Below are positions 1 through 8,499 of a stretch of 64,000 nt of DNA, piece after piece (position 1 is the stretch's first letter; the number at the start of each line of letters is the position of its first letter). The DNA is from Natrononativus amylolyticus (GTDB taxonomy: Archaea; Halobacteriota; Halobacteria; Halobacteriales; Natrialbaceae): contig NZ_CP101458.1 in the NCBI RefSeq assembly GCF_024362525.1, positions 2,542,001 through 2,606,000 on the forward strand, read 5' to 3'. The notes below the pieces were generated by a model. The model did not search any database. It was not told the DNA's origin and saw only the letters and a list, made by a program, of their open reading frames with translations. Both the position numbers and the translations under genes were made by a program.

Positions 1-742
1 CCGTCTTGTGGGCGATCTCGACGTCGTCGGTTTCGGTCGGCAGGTACCGAGCGGCCATCGAGGCGTCCGTCTGTTCGGCGAGCGGGACGAGCAGGCGCTC
101 GGAGGCCGCCGGGGACAGCCGCTCGCCGCGGTGGATCCCCCCGAGGAGTCGCGCGCAGTCGAGCGGCGTGACCGTGTTCAGGTACGGCCCCTCGGGAACC
201 GACGCCCCCGCGAGCGGCTCCGTCCGCATCATCTTCCGCCGGAGCGCCGTCCCTTCCAGCCCCAGCCGATCCGCACACGCGGCGATCCGCTCGAGGCCGA
301 GGTGGTCGATCAGTTCGTTCGTCGCCGTGTTGTCGCTGATGGCGATCATCGCGTACGCACACTCCTCGAGGGTGGGGCGGGGCGACTCGAGCAGGTGGAA
401 CAGGCCGGCGCCGCCGACGCGGTTCTCCGGCGAGATCGGCCCGCGCTCGGAGAGTTCCTCGAGGCGGCCGTCGTAGCGCTCGTAGAGCGCGTAGAGGAGC
501 AGGAGCTTCACGACGCTCGCGCTGCCGAACCGCTCGCTGTGCGCCCGCGCGACGATCGGGTCCCCTTCGGGGGCGTCCGCGTCGCCGACGTACACCCCCA
601 GTCGCCCCTCGAGCCCGTCGGCGACGGCGTCGACGTACGTCCCGAGTTCGGCCGCCGACCGCAGCGACGGTGGCGGACGGGCCACCGTCCGACCGCGCTC
701 GATTCCGCCGTCGTCGCGCCCGAAAGCGTCGCTTCCGTCCAT
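1..742 (-). CDS. Class A beta-lactamase-like serine hydrolase (3' end cut by window edge)
   Basis: Reading leftward from ATG at 742 gives about 247 residues with no stop before the window edge. The family signatures are visible: SVVK (Ser76-Lys79, nucleophile and general base), SDN (Ser136-Asn138), and an HKT that begins the third (KTG-like) box right at the edge. No signal peptide or lipobox is visible, so the enzyme is probably cytoplasmic. Class A folds hydrolyse beta-lactams or act as D-Ala-type peptidases; archaea are not the target of beta-lactams, so a peptidase or amidase role fits better. It is divergent from the PLP decarboxylase gene at 829, with an 86 bp shared intergenic region. 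An in-frame upstream GTG exists; the ATG is preferred. The family call is fairly safe, the substrate unknown. Confidence 0.8.
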   Translation of the reverse strand, partial: MDGSDAFGRDDGGIERGRTVARPPPSLRSAAELGTYVDAVADGLEGRLGVYVGDADAPEGDPIVARAHSERFGSASVVKLLLLYALYERYDGRLEELSERGPISPENRVGGAGLFHLLESPRPTLEECAYAMIAISDNTATNELIDHLGLERIAACADRLGLEGTALRRKMMRTEPLAGASVPEGPYLNTVTPLDCARLLGGIHRGERLSPAASERLLVPLAEQTDASMAARYLPTETDDVEIAHKT

Positions 743-828
743 ACGGTGCGTCCGGTCGCGGACCACCAGAACCGTGACCCTCGCATGCTAGGGCCTCCCT
801 TTTCACGTGACGTGGGCATGGCGAACGT

Positions 829-2139
829 ATGCACCTCGAGGCACGGCGAGCGCGGCTTCTCGAACGGGAGTCGGCGCTCCGGTCGCCGTTCGAAACGCCA
901 GTCTACGTCTTCTGGGAGGACGACATCAGGGAGAACTACCGGCGCCTGCGTGGCGCCCTCGACGACCACTACCCGGACTCCGCGATCCACTTCGCGGTGA
1001 AGGCGAACTACAATCCCGGCATCCTCTCGGTGCTCCGCGACGAGGGCTGTCGCGCCGAAGTGTACGCCGGCGGCGAGCTCACCGCGGCCCTCGAGGCCGG
1101 CTTCGATCCGTCGGAGCTGCTCGTGACCGGGATGAACCGCCGGCCGGCCGACGTCGAGCGCGCTCTCGAGTGCGGCGTCGAGCGGTTCCTCGTCGACAAC
1201 GCGACCGAACTCGAGCGGCTGATCGAGATCGCGACCGACCTCGAGCGCCGCCCGCAGGTGCTGATTCGCGGCAACCCCTCCATGGAGGTGCCGACTCACC
1301 CCGAGGTGGCGACGGCGACCCACGAGACCAAGTTCGGGCTGGACATCGACTCGGGCCGGGCGATGACCGTCGCCGAGCGGGCCGTCGACTCCGCCGCCGT
1401 CGACCTGACGGGTGTCCAACTTCACATCGGCAGCCAGATCAAAAGCGCTGAGCCCTACGGCGTCGCCGCGCGGGCGATGTGCGGGTTCGCCGCCGAGATC
1501 CGCGACGAACTCGGCGTCGAGATCGACGTCCTCGACCTCGGGGGCGGCTTTCCCGTCTCCTACGACGAGGACGTTCCCGCCGCCGAAACGATCGTCGAGC
1601 GGATCGCCGACACCGTCGCCGAGGCGACGGCCGAGGCAGGACTCCCGGCGCCGACGCTCTACCTCGAGCCGGGCCGGCGGCTCGTCGGCAACGCCGGCAC
1701 CCTGCTCGCGACCGTCGGCGTCGTCAAGGAGACCCCCTACCGGACGTTCGCCGTCCTCGACGCGGGGACGAACGCCGTCTCCTCGTACTGGCCGTACCCG
1801 ATCTACGCCCTCGCCGAGGGCGAGCCGACCGAACGCTACCACGTCGCCGGTCCGCTCTGTTACTCCGGGGACGTGATCGCCGAAGACGTCCCCCTGCCGC
1901 CGCTCGAGCGGGACGACGTGATCGCCGTCGACCGGATCGGCGCCTACTCGCTGGGCAGCGCCTCGAACACGAACGCCCAGCCGAAGCCGCCGGTCCTGCT
2001 CGCCCGCTCGAACGGCGACGTCGACGTGATCCGCGAACCCGAGCGCTACGAGGACGTCATCTCTCACGCGGCGGTCCCCGCCGACCTCGCCGACGCGGCG
2101 CCGGTTCCGTCCGCGACGGACGCGGAGGGTGGACGATGA
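829..2139 (+). CDS. Fold-type III PLP amino-acid decarboxylase, diaminopimelate/ornithine decarboxylase-like
   Basis: A 436-residue protein of the alanine-racemase-fold decarboxylases. Lys58 in HFAVKANYNP is the PLP Schiff-base lysine, HIGSQI and GGGFPVSYDED follow the barrel pattern, and EPGRRLVGNAG is the phosphate-binding and dimer region. The C-terminal LCYSGDV and GAYSLGSA correspond to the Cys and Tyr regions that complete the active site across the dimer. The usual YNSRPRP-type loop of DAP decarboxylase is replaced by NTNAQPKP, so the substrate may differ (DAP, lysine, ornithine or an N-acyl derivative). Its last codons overlap the next gene as ATGA (2136-2139), so it is translationally coupled to the NlpC/P60 peptidase. 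In a murein-peptide pathway it could turn released DAP into lysine; that is inference. Confidence 0.85.
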   Translation: MHLEARRARLLERESALRSPFETPVYVFWEDDIRENYRRLRGALDDHYPDSAIHFAVKANYNPGILSVLRDEGCRAEVYAGGELTAALEAGFDPSELLVTGMNRRPADVERALECGVERFLVDNATELERLIEIATDLERRPQVLIRGNPSMEVPTHPEVATATHETKFGLDIDSGRAMTVAERAVDSAAVDLTGVQLHIGSQIKSAEPYGVAARAMCGFAAEIRDELGVEIDVLDLGGGFPVSYDEDVPAAETIVERIADTVAEATAEAGLPAPTLYLEPGRRLVGNAGTLLATVGVVKETPYRTFAVLDAGTNAVSSYWPYPIYALAEGEPTERYHVAGPLCYSGDVIAEDVPLPPLERDDVIAVDRIGAYSLGSASNTNAQPKPPVLLARSNGDVDVIREPERYEDVISHAAVPADLADAAPVPSATDAEGGR

Positions 2140-3149
2140 CGACGCCGGCCGATCTCGCCCTCGAGCGCGCCGCGGCGGTCGCCGCCCCCGACCGCCGGGT
2201 CGAGCCGTTCGACCTCGAGGCGCGGGTCGAATCCGACGGCGTCGTCCTCGAGGGAGTCCTCGGAACCGAGTGCGTCCGGCGAGCGGTCCGCCGGGAACTC
2301 GACCGGACCCCCGGCGTCGGAGTCGTGCGAGACGAGACGGTCGTCCTGGAGGGAGACGGCGAGGCGCTGACGGTGAGCCGCGACGCCGTTCCCGTCCGCG
2401 GCGCGCCGGAGACCGACGCCGAGCAGGTGACCCAGGCGCTGTACGGCGCCGCCCTCACCGGCTACGACCGGGAGGCGGGGTGGCGGCGGGTCCGGGTCTC
2501 GGACGGCTACGTCGGCTGGGTCGAGCGCGAGCACCTCGAGCGGCCGGCGGACGAAAACGGCGGCTCGTGGACCGCCGATGCGGTGATCACCGCCACACCG
2601 GCGACGCCGCTCGAGGGCGGGCACGGAACGCCCGCCCGCCTCCAGGCCGGAACCGGCTGTCGGTTCGAGGGCGAATCCGACGGGGTCGCGACCGTCGCGT
2701 TTCGGACCGGCGCGAGCGCCCGCCTTCCCACCGACGCGGTGCGCTCGCTCTCGGAGGCGACGCCGGCAGCGCCCGTCGGAACCGGCGAGGACGTCGTCGC
2801 TGTCGCCAGGGGCTTCCTCGAGACGCCCTACGAGTGGGGCGGGATGCGCGCCGACGGCATCGACTGCTCGGGGCTCGCCTGGGTGTCCTACGCCACCCTC
2901 GGCGTCGTCCTCCCGCGAGACGCCGACCAGCAGGAGACGGTCGGCGCCGACGTCGACCGGGACGACCTCGCTCCCGGCGACCTCCTCTTTTTCCCCGGCC
3001 ACGTCGCCATCAGCCTCGGCGGGAGCGAGTACGTCCACGCCTACGGCGACGCCGACGGGGTGACGATCAACAGCCTCGACCCCGACGACGACCGCTACGT
3101 CGAGTCCCTTGACGACTCCCTGCGGACGACGAAGCGGCTGCTCGAGTAG
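2136..3149 (+). CDS. NlpC/P60 cysteine peptidase with SH3-like domains (YkfC-like gamma-D-glutamyl endopeptidase)
   Basis: A 337-residue protein starting at the ATG of the ATGA overlap with the upstream decarboxylase. Residues about 25-75 are a small alpha/beta segment resembling a BON domain, 85-137 an SH3-like domain (ALYG...GYVGWVE), about 148-205 a second degenerate SH3-like region, and 218-337 the NlpC/P60 domain. The catalytic Cys244 sits in GIDCSGL, with His289 (PGHVAIS) and His301. PYEWGG before the Cys is typical of YkfC/YkfC-like enzymes, which cleave L-Ala-gamma-D-Glu-diamino acid peptides in the cytosol. There is no signal peptide, consistent with action on imported peptides. A substrate other than murein, such as poly-gamma-glutamate, is possible. 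Confidence 0.88.
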   Translation: MTTPADLALERAAAVAAPDRRVEPFDLEARVESDGVVLEGVLGTECVRRAVRRELDRTPGVGVVRDETVVLEGDGEALTVSRDAVPVRGAPETDAEQVTQALYGAALTGYDREAGWRRVRVSDGYVGWVEREHLERPADENGGSWTADAVITATPATPLEGGHGTPARLQAGTGCRFEGESDGVATVAFRTGASARLPTDAVRSLSEATPAAPVGTGEDVVAVARGFLETPYEWGGMRADGIDCSGLAWVSYATLGVVLPRDADQQETVGADVDRDDLAPGDLLFFPGHVAISLGGSEYVHAYGDADGVTINSLDPDDDRYVESLDDSLRTTKRLLE

Positions 3150-3157
3150 GCGCCCGC

Positions 3158-5293
3158 TCAGTCCACCCGTCGAAGCGAGAGGACCGCCGTCGAACACGCT
3201 TCCACGTCGAGGTCGACCGCGACCGTCTCCCCCCGAACCGCGAGCGCGGCGTCGACGTCCGATGGGGACTCGAGGTCGAGTTTACCCTCGAACGGGCGCT
3301 CGAGGTCGAGACGACACTCGTGATCGACGGTCGACCAGTTCGTGACCACGAGAGCGGTCTCGTCGGCCGAAACCCGCCAGTGGCCGGCCAGCACCGCCTC
3401 GAGGGCGACGTCGTAGCGGCCGTGGCGGTACATCTCCCACTCGACGGTGTGGGTCGGCACGCCCGCGACCGCGGGGTCCCGAAGGCGTTCGCCCAGGGTG
3501 ATCGCGCGAGCGCGCCCCTCGAGCGCCTCGACGGCGCGACGGAGGTACCGCCGCTCTGTCTCGTGTTCGTCCTCGAGCAGCGCCTCGGCGACGTAGTGGC
3601 TGAGCCAGCCGAGCTGGCCCCCGAAGACGAGACACTGGGCGACTTTCGACCGGAACGCCGCGCCCGACTCGAGGTCGCACCCGAAGAACTGCCGGCCGAA
3701 GGTGGCGCAGTAGTCGCCGTACACCGCGGGAAACAGCGGAATCAGGCCGTCACGCGCGGAGTTCCACATGAGGTAGCCCGCGAGGCGATCCATGTACGGT
3801 TCGGCGTTGTTCTCGGTCGTCACGGCGAACTCGGGTCGGGTTTCGTCGGCGTCAGCCCGGATTCCAGCGAGGAGGTCGCGGTAGCCGTCGACGCCGTAGC
3901 TCCCCCCGCCTGGCGGGTGGCCGTGGTCCGTCGCGACGCAGTCCGGCGGCGCGTACGCTCCGAGCTGGTCGAGGTACACCGCACTCGCGGCCGTCTCCTC
4001 GCGGAGTTGGGTGACGACGTCCCGGATCGTCTCGCGCCACGCCGAAACGGCGGGACACATCGCGACCATCCGCTGGCCGCCGTAGCTCTCGTAGGCGAGC
4101 GCGCGATCGACCGGCTCGAGGCGGGCGCTCGCCACCCGCGCGGCGGCGTCCTCGAGCCCGCGGCGTCGCCACGTCTCGCCGTTCGGGTCGGCGATCCGGG
4201 CGTTGACGTACGGCATCACCCGGACGTCGTCGGCCTCGAGGGCGGCCACCGCCTCGAGCCACCCCTCGCGGGCCGGGAAGTAATCGGGATAGTCGACGTC
4301 GAACGGCCCCTGGTGCCAGGTGTACCAGTGGACCCCCGTCGGCACCGGGAACGCGTCCCGGAGGCGCTCGAGGAGGGCGAGGTCGCCCTCGATATCGGTC
4401 TCGCGCGGGGCGAGCAACCACCAGAGCCGACGCTCGAGGAACCACTCCGGAACGTCCCCCCGATCGGCGAGCGGTCCGGCGTCGGTCCAGCCGGCGCCCG
4501 CCGTCGCCCACCGGCGGTAGCGCCGGGCGGCGTCGTACCAGTCGCCCGCAACCGTCGCGGTCACGACCGGGTACGGAAACGAGACCGTCGTCGCCGGCTC
4601 GCCGACTCCCGGAGGTCGATGACTGATCTCGAGGCCGAGCGCGCCATCGGCGGGATCTGTCGCGAACGACTTGGGTCGGCCCCGCGGGTCGTGGGCCGCG
4701 ACGTAGGCGCCGCCGTCGCCCCCGAGAACCGAGAGGAACTGCATGTTACAGCGGGCGCCGGGATACCGGGCCTCGTAGGTCGCGTCGTCGGGGTTCTCGA
4801 GTGGCTCCCTGACACACCGCCCCCAGCCGTCCGGCAGCACCAGTTCGGTGTCGCCGCCGGTACCGCTGTCGACGACCACCTCGTCGACGGCAGGTAGCGA
4901 CACCGACTCGAGACTCGCCGCGACGCCGTCGACCGCGAGTTCCGCGCTCCAGGAGACCGCGCTGGAGCCGTCCTCGAGCCGTCCGGAGAGCGTCGTTGAG
5001 ACGGTTCCCGACTCCGCTTCGAACTCGAGGGGTTCTTCGCGCCAGCGCAGGGTCACCTCGGCGCCCGTCGCGGTCGCGGTGCGGTCTGCGGTGAACGTCG
5101 CGCCCGCCCCGTTTGCCGTCGCGGCCACGCCGTCCGCGTCGCGGAACGCGGCCGTCCAGAACGCGCCGTCGTCGGCGCGGAACGCGACCCTTCGCTCGCC
5201 GTCTGCGAGAATCAGTTCCGAACCGCCGCCGCCGACGGTACACTCGAGGCCCTCGACCGAAACCGACACCGACTCGTCCGTCTGCGGAGCCAT
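3158..5293 (-). CDS. Large glycoside-hydrolase-like protein (TIM-barrel, DUF6259-like)
   Basis: A 711-residue protein converging on the NlpC/P60 gene with an 8 bp gap. The N-terminal 250 residues are beta-rich (sandwich-like). The middle section looks like an (alpha/beta)8 barrel: GVHWYTWHQGPF, VMPYVNARI, AVYLDQLGAYAPPDC and FAVTTENNAEPYMDRL are strand-end motifs with acidic residues suited to glycoside hydrolysis. The last 100 residues are again beta-rich. There is no signal peptide. I resemble it to DUF6259 proteins from memory, which is not certain; substrate unknown. The ATG at 5293 is preferred over the in-frame GTG at 5329, because that GTG lies inside the terminal repeat of a mobile repeat element (5318-5438) and the extra residues look unrelated. 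The context beside peptide-salvage enzymes hints at sugar-peptide degradation. Confidence 0.7.
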   Translation of the reverse strand: MAPQTDESVSVSVEGLECTVGGGGSELILADGERRVAFRADDGAFWTAAFRDADGVAATANGAGATFTADRTATATGAEVTLRWREEPLEFEAESGTVSTTLSGRLEDGSSAVSWSAELAVDGVAASLESVSLPAVDEVVVDSGTGGDTELVLPDGWGRCVREPLENPDDATYEARYPGARCNMQFLSVLGGDGGAYVAAHDPRGRPKSFATDPADGALGLEISHRPPGVGEPATTVSFPYPVVTATVAGDWYDAARRYRRWATAGAGWTDAGPLADRGDVPEWFLERRLWWLLAPRETDIEGDLALLERLRDAFPVPTGVHWYTWHQGPFDVDYPDYFPAREGWLEAVAALEADDVRVMPYVNARIADPNGETWRRRGLEDAAARVASARLEPVDRALAYESYGGQRMVAMCPAVSAWRETIRDVVTQLREETAASAVYLDQLGAYAPPDCVATDHGHPPGGGSYGVDGYRDLLAGIRADADETRPEFAVTTENNAEPYMDRLAGYLMWNSARDGLIPLFPAVYGDYCATFGRQFFGCDLESGAAFRSKVAQCLVFGGQLGWLSHYVAEALLEDEHETERRYLRRAVEALEGRARAITLGERLRDPAVAGVPTHTVEWEMYRHGRYDVALEAVLAGHWRVSADETALVVTNWSTVDHECRLDLERPFEGKLDLESPSDVDAALAVRGETVAVDLDVEACSTAVLSLRRVD

Positions 5294-5317
5294 TTCCGGA
5301 TCGTACGGAACCGAGGG

Positions 5318-5438
5318 TATAGTAGCCACTGAAAGTCACTGCACACTGCTCGCGGAGGCTCGCCCGAAGCCGCCCCCACCGCGCCGGTTTCGGGCGTCGC
5401 GTGCGAGCAGTGTGCAACCCGTTTCAGTTGTTACGATA
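5318..5438. mobile_element. MITE-like palindromic element, copy 1
   Basis: About 121 bp bounded by imperfect inverted repeats: left TATAGTAGCCACTGAAA, right (reverse-complemented) TATCGTAACAACTGAAA. Inside, CACTGCTCGC and GCGAGCAGTG pair, so the element folds into a long hairpin. It has no coding capacity. A second copy with nearly the same sequence and ends lies at 48282-48405. It sits immediately upstream of, and partly overlaps, the possible 5' end of the glycoside-hydrolase-like gene. Confidence 0.8.
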
Positions 5439-5576
5439 TCAGTCCCGGTGGAAGCGACAACCAGGTCGAACTCACCGTGACTCGTCCATTGTTGGGCCGG
5501 GATTCATAAGCCGACCCCGACAATCGCTCGCCATGCACGCACGTCCACGACGAACCGACCGCCGATGGGGGAAGCG

Positions 5577-6662
5577 ATGATCGTCGACAGCGTCGACGTC
5601 TTCGAACTCGATCTCGCGCTGACCGACGCCTTCGAGATCTCGCTCGGAACCAAAGAACGGGCGGCGAACGTCCTCGTCCGCATCGAGACCGACTCCGGAA
5701 CCGTCGGCCACGGCGAGGCCGCCCCGCTCGAGACGATCACCGGCGAGACCCAGGCGAGCGCGGCGGCGGCCGCACGAGCGGGGGCGGCGGTCCTCGAGGG
5801 CGGGGACCTCCGAAACCGGCGCGGCCTCGTCTCGGAGCTTCGGAGCGCGCTTCCAGGATCGGTCTCCGCGATTCTGGCCCTCGAGACCGCCTGCTACGAC
5901 GCCTACTGTCGCGAGCGGGGGATCGCCCTGGCGGAGTGTTTCGGCGGGAAGCCGACGCCCGTCCGGACGGATATTACGATCTCGATCGTCGACGCCGAAA
6001 CCGCGGCCGCCGAGGCCGAGGCGGCGATCGAGGGCGGTTTCGACGAACTCAAAATCAAGGTCGGCGGCGACCTCGCTGACGACCTCGCGCGCGTCGCGGC
6101 GGTTAGAGAGGTCGCCCCCGACGCCGCGGTCAAGGTCGACGCGAACCAGGGCTGGACGCCCAAGAAGGCGATCCGGTTCGCCGATCGGGCTCGCGCCCGC
6201 GACTTCGACCTCGAGTTGCTCGAACAGCCCGTCCACCGCGACGACATCGCGGGGTTGAAGCGAGTCACCGACGCCGTCGACGTTCCCGTCGCGGCCGACG
6301 AGGCGGTCTTCACGCCCGCCGACGCGACCCGGATCGCGCGCGAACGGGCGGCCGACGTCGTGAACATCAAGCTCGCGAAGTCGGGACTCACCGACGGTGC
6401 GGCGATCGCCGAGATCGCCCGCGGCGCGAACCTCGAGTGTATGGTGGGCTGCATGCTCGAGTCCGCCCTCGGCCTGCACACCAGCGCCCACCTCGTCGCC
6501 GGGCTGGGCGGCTTCGCCTACGTCGACCTCGACGGCAACCTCTCACACGCCGACCGGCTCACGGACGTCCCGCGCGGACCGGTGCTCGACGTCGAGGGGC
6601 CGGGTCACGGCATCGTCCCCGACGCGGACGTCCTCGCGGACCTCGAGGACGCCGGCCGATGA
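5577..6662 (+). CDS. Enolase-superfamily dipeptide epimerase (L-Ala-D/L-Glu epimerase-like)
   Basis: A 361-residue protein of the muconate-lactonising subgroup. All catalytic elements are visible: the KxK pair in ELKIKVGGD, metal ligands Asp in VKVDANQGW, Glu in LELLEQPV and Asp in VAADEAVF, and the second-face lysine in NIKLAKSG. Near the C-terminus VDLDG supplies the DxD motif with which dipeptide epimerases grip the substrate's amino group, after MVGCMLES. The start MIVDSV at 5577 is preferred; ATG 5565 would add four residues. It is coupled by ATGA (6659-6662) to the next gene. Known relatives interconvert L-Ala-D-Glu and L-Ala-L-Glu in murein recycling; an N-acyl-D-glutamate racemase (DgcA-like) role is the main alternative. 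Confidence 0.88.
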   Translation: MIVDSVDVFELDLALTDAFEISLGTKERAANVLVRIETDSGTVGHGEAAPLETITGETQASAAAAARAGAAVLEGGDLRNRRGLVSELRSALPGSVSAILALETACYDAYCRERGIALAECFGGKPTPVRTDITISIVDAETAAAEAEAAIEGGFDELKIKVGGDLADDLARVAAVREVAPDAAVKVDANQGWTPKKAIRFADRARARDFDLELLEQPVHRDDIAGLKRVTDAVDVPVAADEAVFTPADATRIARERAADVVNIKLAKSGLTDGAAIAEIARGANLECMVGCMLESALGLHTSAHLVAGLGGFAYVDLDGNLSHADRLTDVPRGPVLDVEGPGHGIVPDADVLADLEDAGR

Positions 6663-7744
6663 GCGCCGCGGGCGGAACGGAGCCGTTCGAGGTCGGGGAG
6701 ACGGCCGACGCACCCCGCGTCCGGGCACTGCTCGAGGAGGGCCTCGAGCGGGAGCGTTACACCGGCGCGGTCGCGGTGTTCGGCGGACCCGACGAGCCGC
6801 CGGCGCTCGAGGCCGTCGGCCAGCCCTCGCCGACCGACGACCGGCCCGTCACGGGCGAGACGCCGTTCGACGTCGCCTCGCTCACCAAACCGATCGTGAC
6901 GACCACCGCGTTCTTCCGACTGCTCGAGCGCGGCGACCTCACGCTGACGGATACGGTGGGCGATCACGTGCCGGCCCTCGAACGCCGGCGCCGCGGCGAG
7001 ATCCCGCTGCACCGGCTGCTGACCCACACCTCGGGGCTCCAGCCGTACGCGTTTTCCGAGGAGTGGTCGAGCCGGGAGGAGGTTCTCGAGGCGCTGTACG
7101 ACCGCCACCTCTTCGACCGGCGGATCGGCGACGGCTTCGTCTACAGCTGTCTGAACTACGTTCACCTGGCCGAGGTGCTCCGCCGGGTGACCGGCGACTC
7201 GCTCGCGGCCCTCGCCGAGGAGCACGTCCTCGAGCCGGTGGCGATGAGGGGAGCAAGCCTCGGTCCATACGATTCGCCCCCGTCGACGGGCGTGGTCGCG
7301 ACCTACGACCGCGAGTACGACGGCCGCGGCGAGATCGTAAACGAGGTCCACGACCCGATCGCGAACGCGATGGGCGCCGAGAGCGGCAACGCCGGCCTGT
7401 TCGCCTCCGGCCTCGACGTCGCGCGGTTCGCGCGCTCGTTGCTGGCAGACGCCGGGGGCGCGGGGCGGGTGCTGTCGGCCCCGACGGTCGACTGCCTGGC
7501 GGTCCGGCGAAGCGGAACCGAGACCGCCTCGCAGGGCTACGGCTGGCGCGTCGCGACGGACCTGATTCCGGCTCCCCAGTGGTCCGGGCGGTCGATCGGT
7601 CACACCGGGTTTACGGGGACCTCGCTCTGGCTGGATCTCGAGGCCGGACGCTTCGCCTGTCTGCTCACGAACGCCGTCTACCACGACGTCCAGCTCTACC
7701 GGTTCCGCCAGCGCTACCACGCGATCGTACCCGCCCGCGGCTAA
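6659..7744 (+). CDS. Class C beta-lactamase/PBP4*-like serine hydrolase
   Basis: A 361-residue protein starting in the ATGA overlap with the epimerase gene, so the two are almost certainly co-translated. Motifs: SLTK (VASLTKPIV) with nucleophile Ser and Lys, YSCLN as the Tyr-x-Asn box, and HTGFTG as the KTG-equivalent box. No secretion signal is visible. The family includes AmpC-type lactamases, D-aminopeptidases, DD-peptidases and esterases; homologues sit in bacterial murein-recycling operons. Here a D-amino-acid peptidase or amidase acting with the epimerase is the economical guess. An esterase cannot be excluded. Confidence 0.83.
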   Translation: MSAAGGTEPFEVGETADAPRVRALLEEGLERERYTGAVAVFGGPDEPPALEAVGQPSPTDDRPVTGETPFDVASLTKPIVTTTAFFRLLERGDLTLTDTVGDHVPALERRRRGEIPLHRLLTHTSGLQPYAFSEEWSSREEVLEALYDRHLFDRRIGDGFVYSCLNYVHLAEVLRRVTGDSLAALAEEHVLEPVAMRGASLGPYDSPPSTGVVATYDREYDGRGEIVNEVHDPIANAMGAESGNAGLFASGLDVARFARSLLADAGGAGRVLSAPTVDCLAVRRSGTETASQGYGWRVATDLIPAPQWSGRSIGHTGFTGTSLWLDLEAGRFACLLTNAVYHDVQLYRFRQRYHAIVPARG

Positions 7745-7793
7745 CCGCCGGTCGGACGAAAACCCTTTTCGGAGTCGTCAGCGAACTCGAGTC

Positions 7794-8300
7794 GTGACGC
7801 GCACCCGAGAGATTCGACGGGCGGCGCAGACGGACGCCGCGGCCATCCGCGATGTCGCCCGCGAGAGCTGGCACGCCGCCTACGACGACCTGCTCGGGAG
7901 CGATACCGTCGACGCCGTCGTCGACGACTGGTACGCGATCGACCGCCTCCGGAGCGCAATCGGGGCGTCGAGCCACCACGTTTTCGTCGCCGGCGAGGTC
8001 GTCGGCTTCGGCCACGCCAGCCCGTGGGAGGGAGCCCCCGACGTCGCCCACCTGACGCGGCTCTACGTCCACCCCGCCTTCTGGGGCGACGGCGTCGGCT
8101 CGCACCTGCTCGAGCACCTCGACGCCGCTCTCGCTGGAGAGGGGTACGAGCGGCTGCGACTCGAGGTGTTCGCCGAGAACGACGTCGGCGTCGGCTTCTA
8201 CGAGTCGCGGGGGTTCGACCGACTCGAGACGATCGAGGAGGAGTTTCTGGGTGAGACGTACGACGTCGCGGTCTACGGGCGGCCGATCGGCTCCGAGTGA
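7794..8300 (+). CDS. GNAT-family N-acetyltransferase
   Basis: A 168-residue protein starting with GTG (reads MTRTREIRRA). The GNAT fold is shown by HLTRLYVHPAFWGDGVGSHLL, whose beta4 strand and Q/RxxGxG/A-like loop (WGDGVGS) bind acetyl-CoA, and by the later LRLEVFAENDVGVGFYESRGF, the beta5-alpha4 region typical of the RimI-like branch. It follows the serine hydrolase by 49 bp on the same strand, so it may be read with the cluster. The acceptor is unknown; amino-acid N-acetylation, such as of D-glutamate, would suit the neighbourhood but is inference. Confidence 0.85.
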   Translation: MTRTREIRRAAQTDAAAIRDVARESWHAAYDDLLGSDTVDAVVDDWYAIDRLRSAIGASSHHVFVAGEVVGFGHASPWEGAPDVAHLTRLYVHPAFWGDGVGSHLLEHLDAALAGEGYERLRLEVFAENDVGVGFYESRGFDRLETIEEEFLGETYDVAVYGRPIGSE

Positions 8301-8352
8301 GTACGAACGGGATGACTTCCGCCAGGAACGGCGCGGCAACCGGTACGGACGA

Positions 8353-8499
8353 TCAGGTGTACAGGAGGTGAAGCGCCTCCCGTATGTGGTAGGTCGCCTC
8401 TCGATCGTCGCTGCGCGCGAGTGCCTTCTCGAGGTGGTGTTCGATTCGTCGGTGTTCGGAGTCACTTTCTTCGGTCGGCCCGCTGAACTCTGCACTCAT
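8353..8499 (-). CDS. Small conserved haloarchaeal protein (48 aa)
   Basis: Starts at ATG 8499 (MSAEFSGPTEES) and ends in ALHLLYT. It is highly acidic and mostly helical (RRIEHHLEKALARSDDREA), and converges on the GNAT gene. Upstream, GATTTATG around 8540 on the minus strand could be the TATA element. I recognise the type as a short protein common in haloarchaea but know no function. A longer upstream reading in the same frame adds residues of unlike composition and was discarded. Confidence 0.6.
   Translation of the reverse strand: MSAEFSGPTEESDSEHRRIEHHLEKALARSDDREATYHIREALHLLYT

Noticed and set aside
1479-2135. Upstream extension of the NlpC/P60 frame
   Set aside because: It is an arginine-rich shadow of the decarboxylase gene; the real start is in the ATGA overlap at 2136.
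3320-4897. Long plus-strand open frame opposite the glycoside-hydrolase-like gene
   Set aside because: Antisense shadow produced by high GC at third positions; the product is low in hydrophobic cores and has no domain, while the minus strand has clear motifs.
5533-5580. 15-codon frame before the epimerase gene ending in ATGA with ATG 5577
   Set aside because: No promoter element is placed for it and the peptide is Arg-rich; probably chance.
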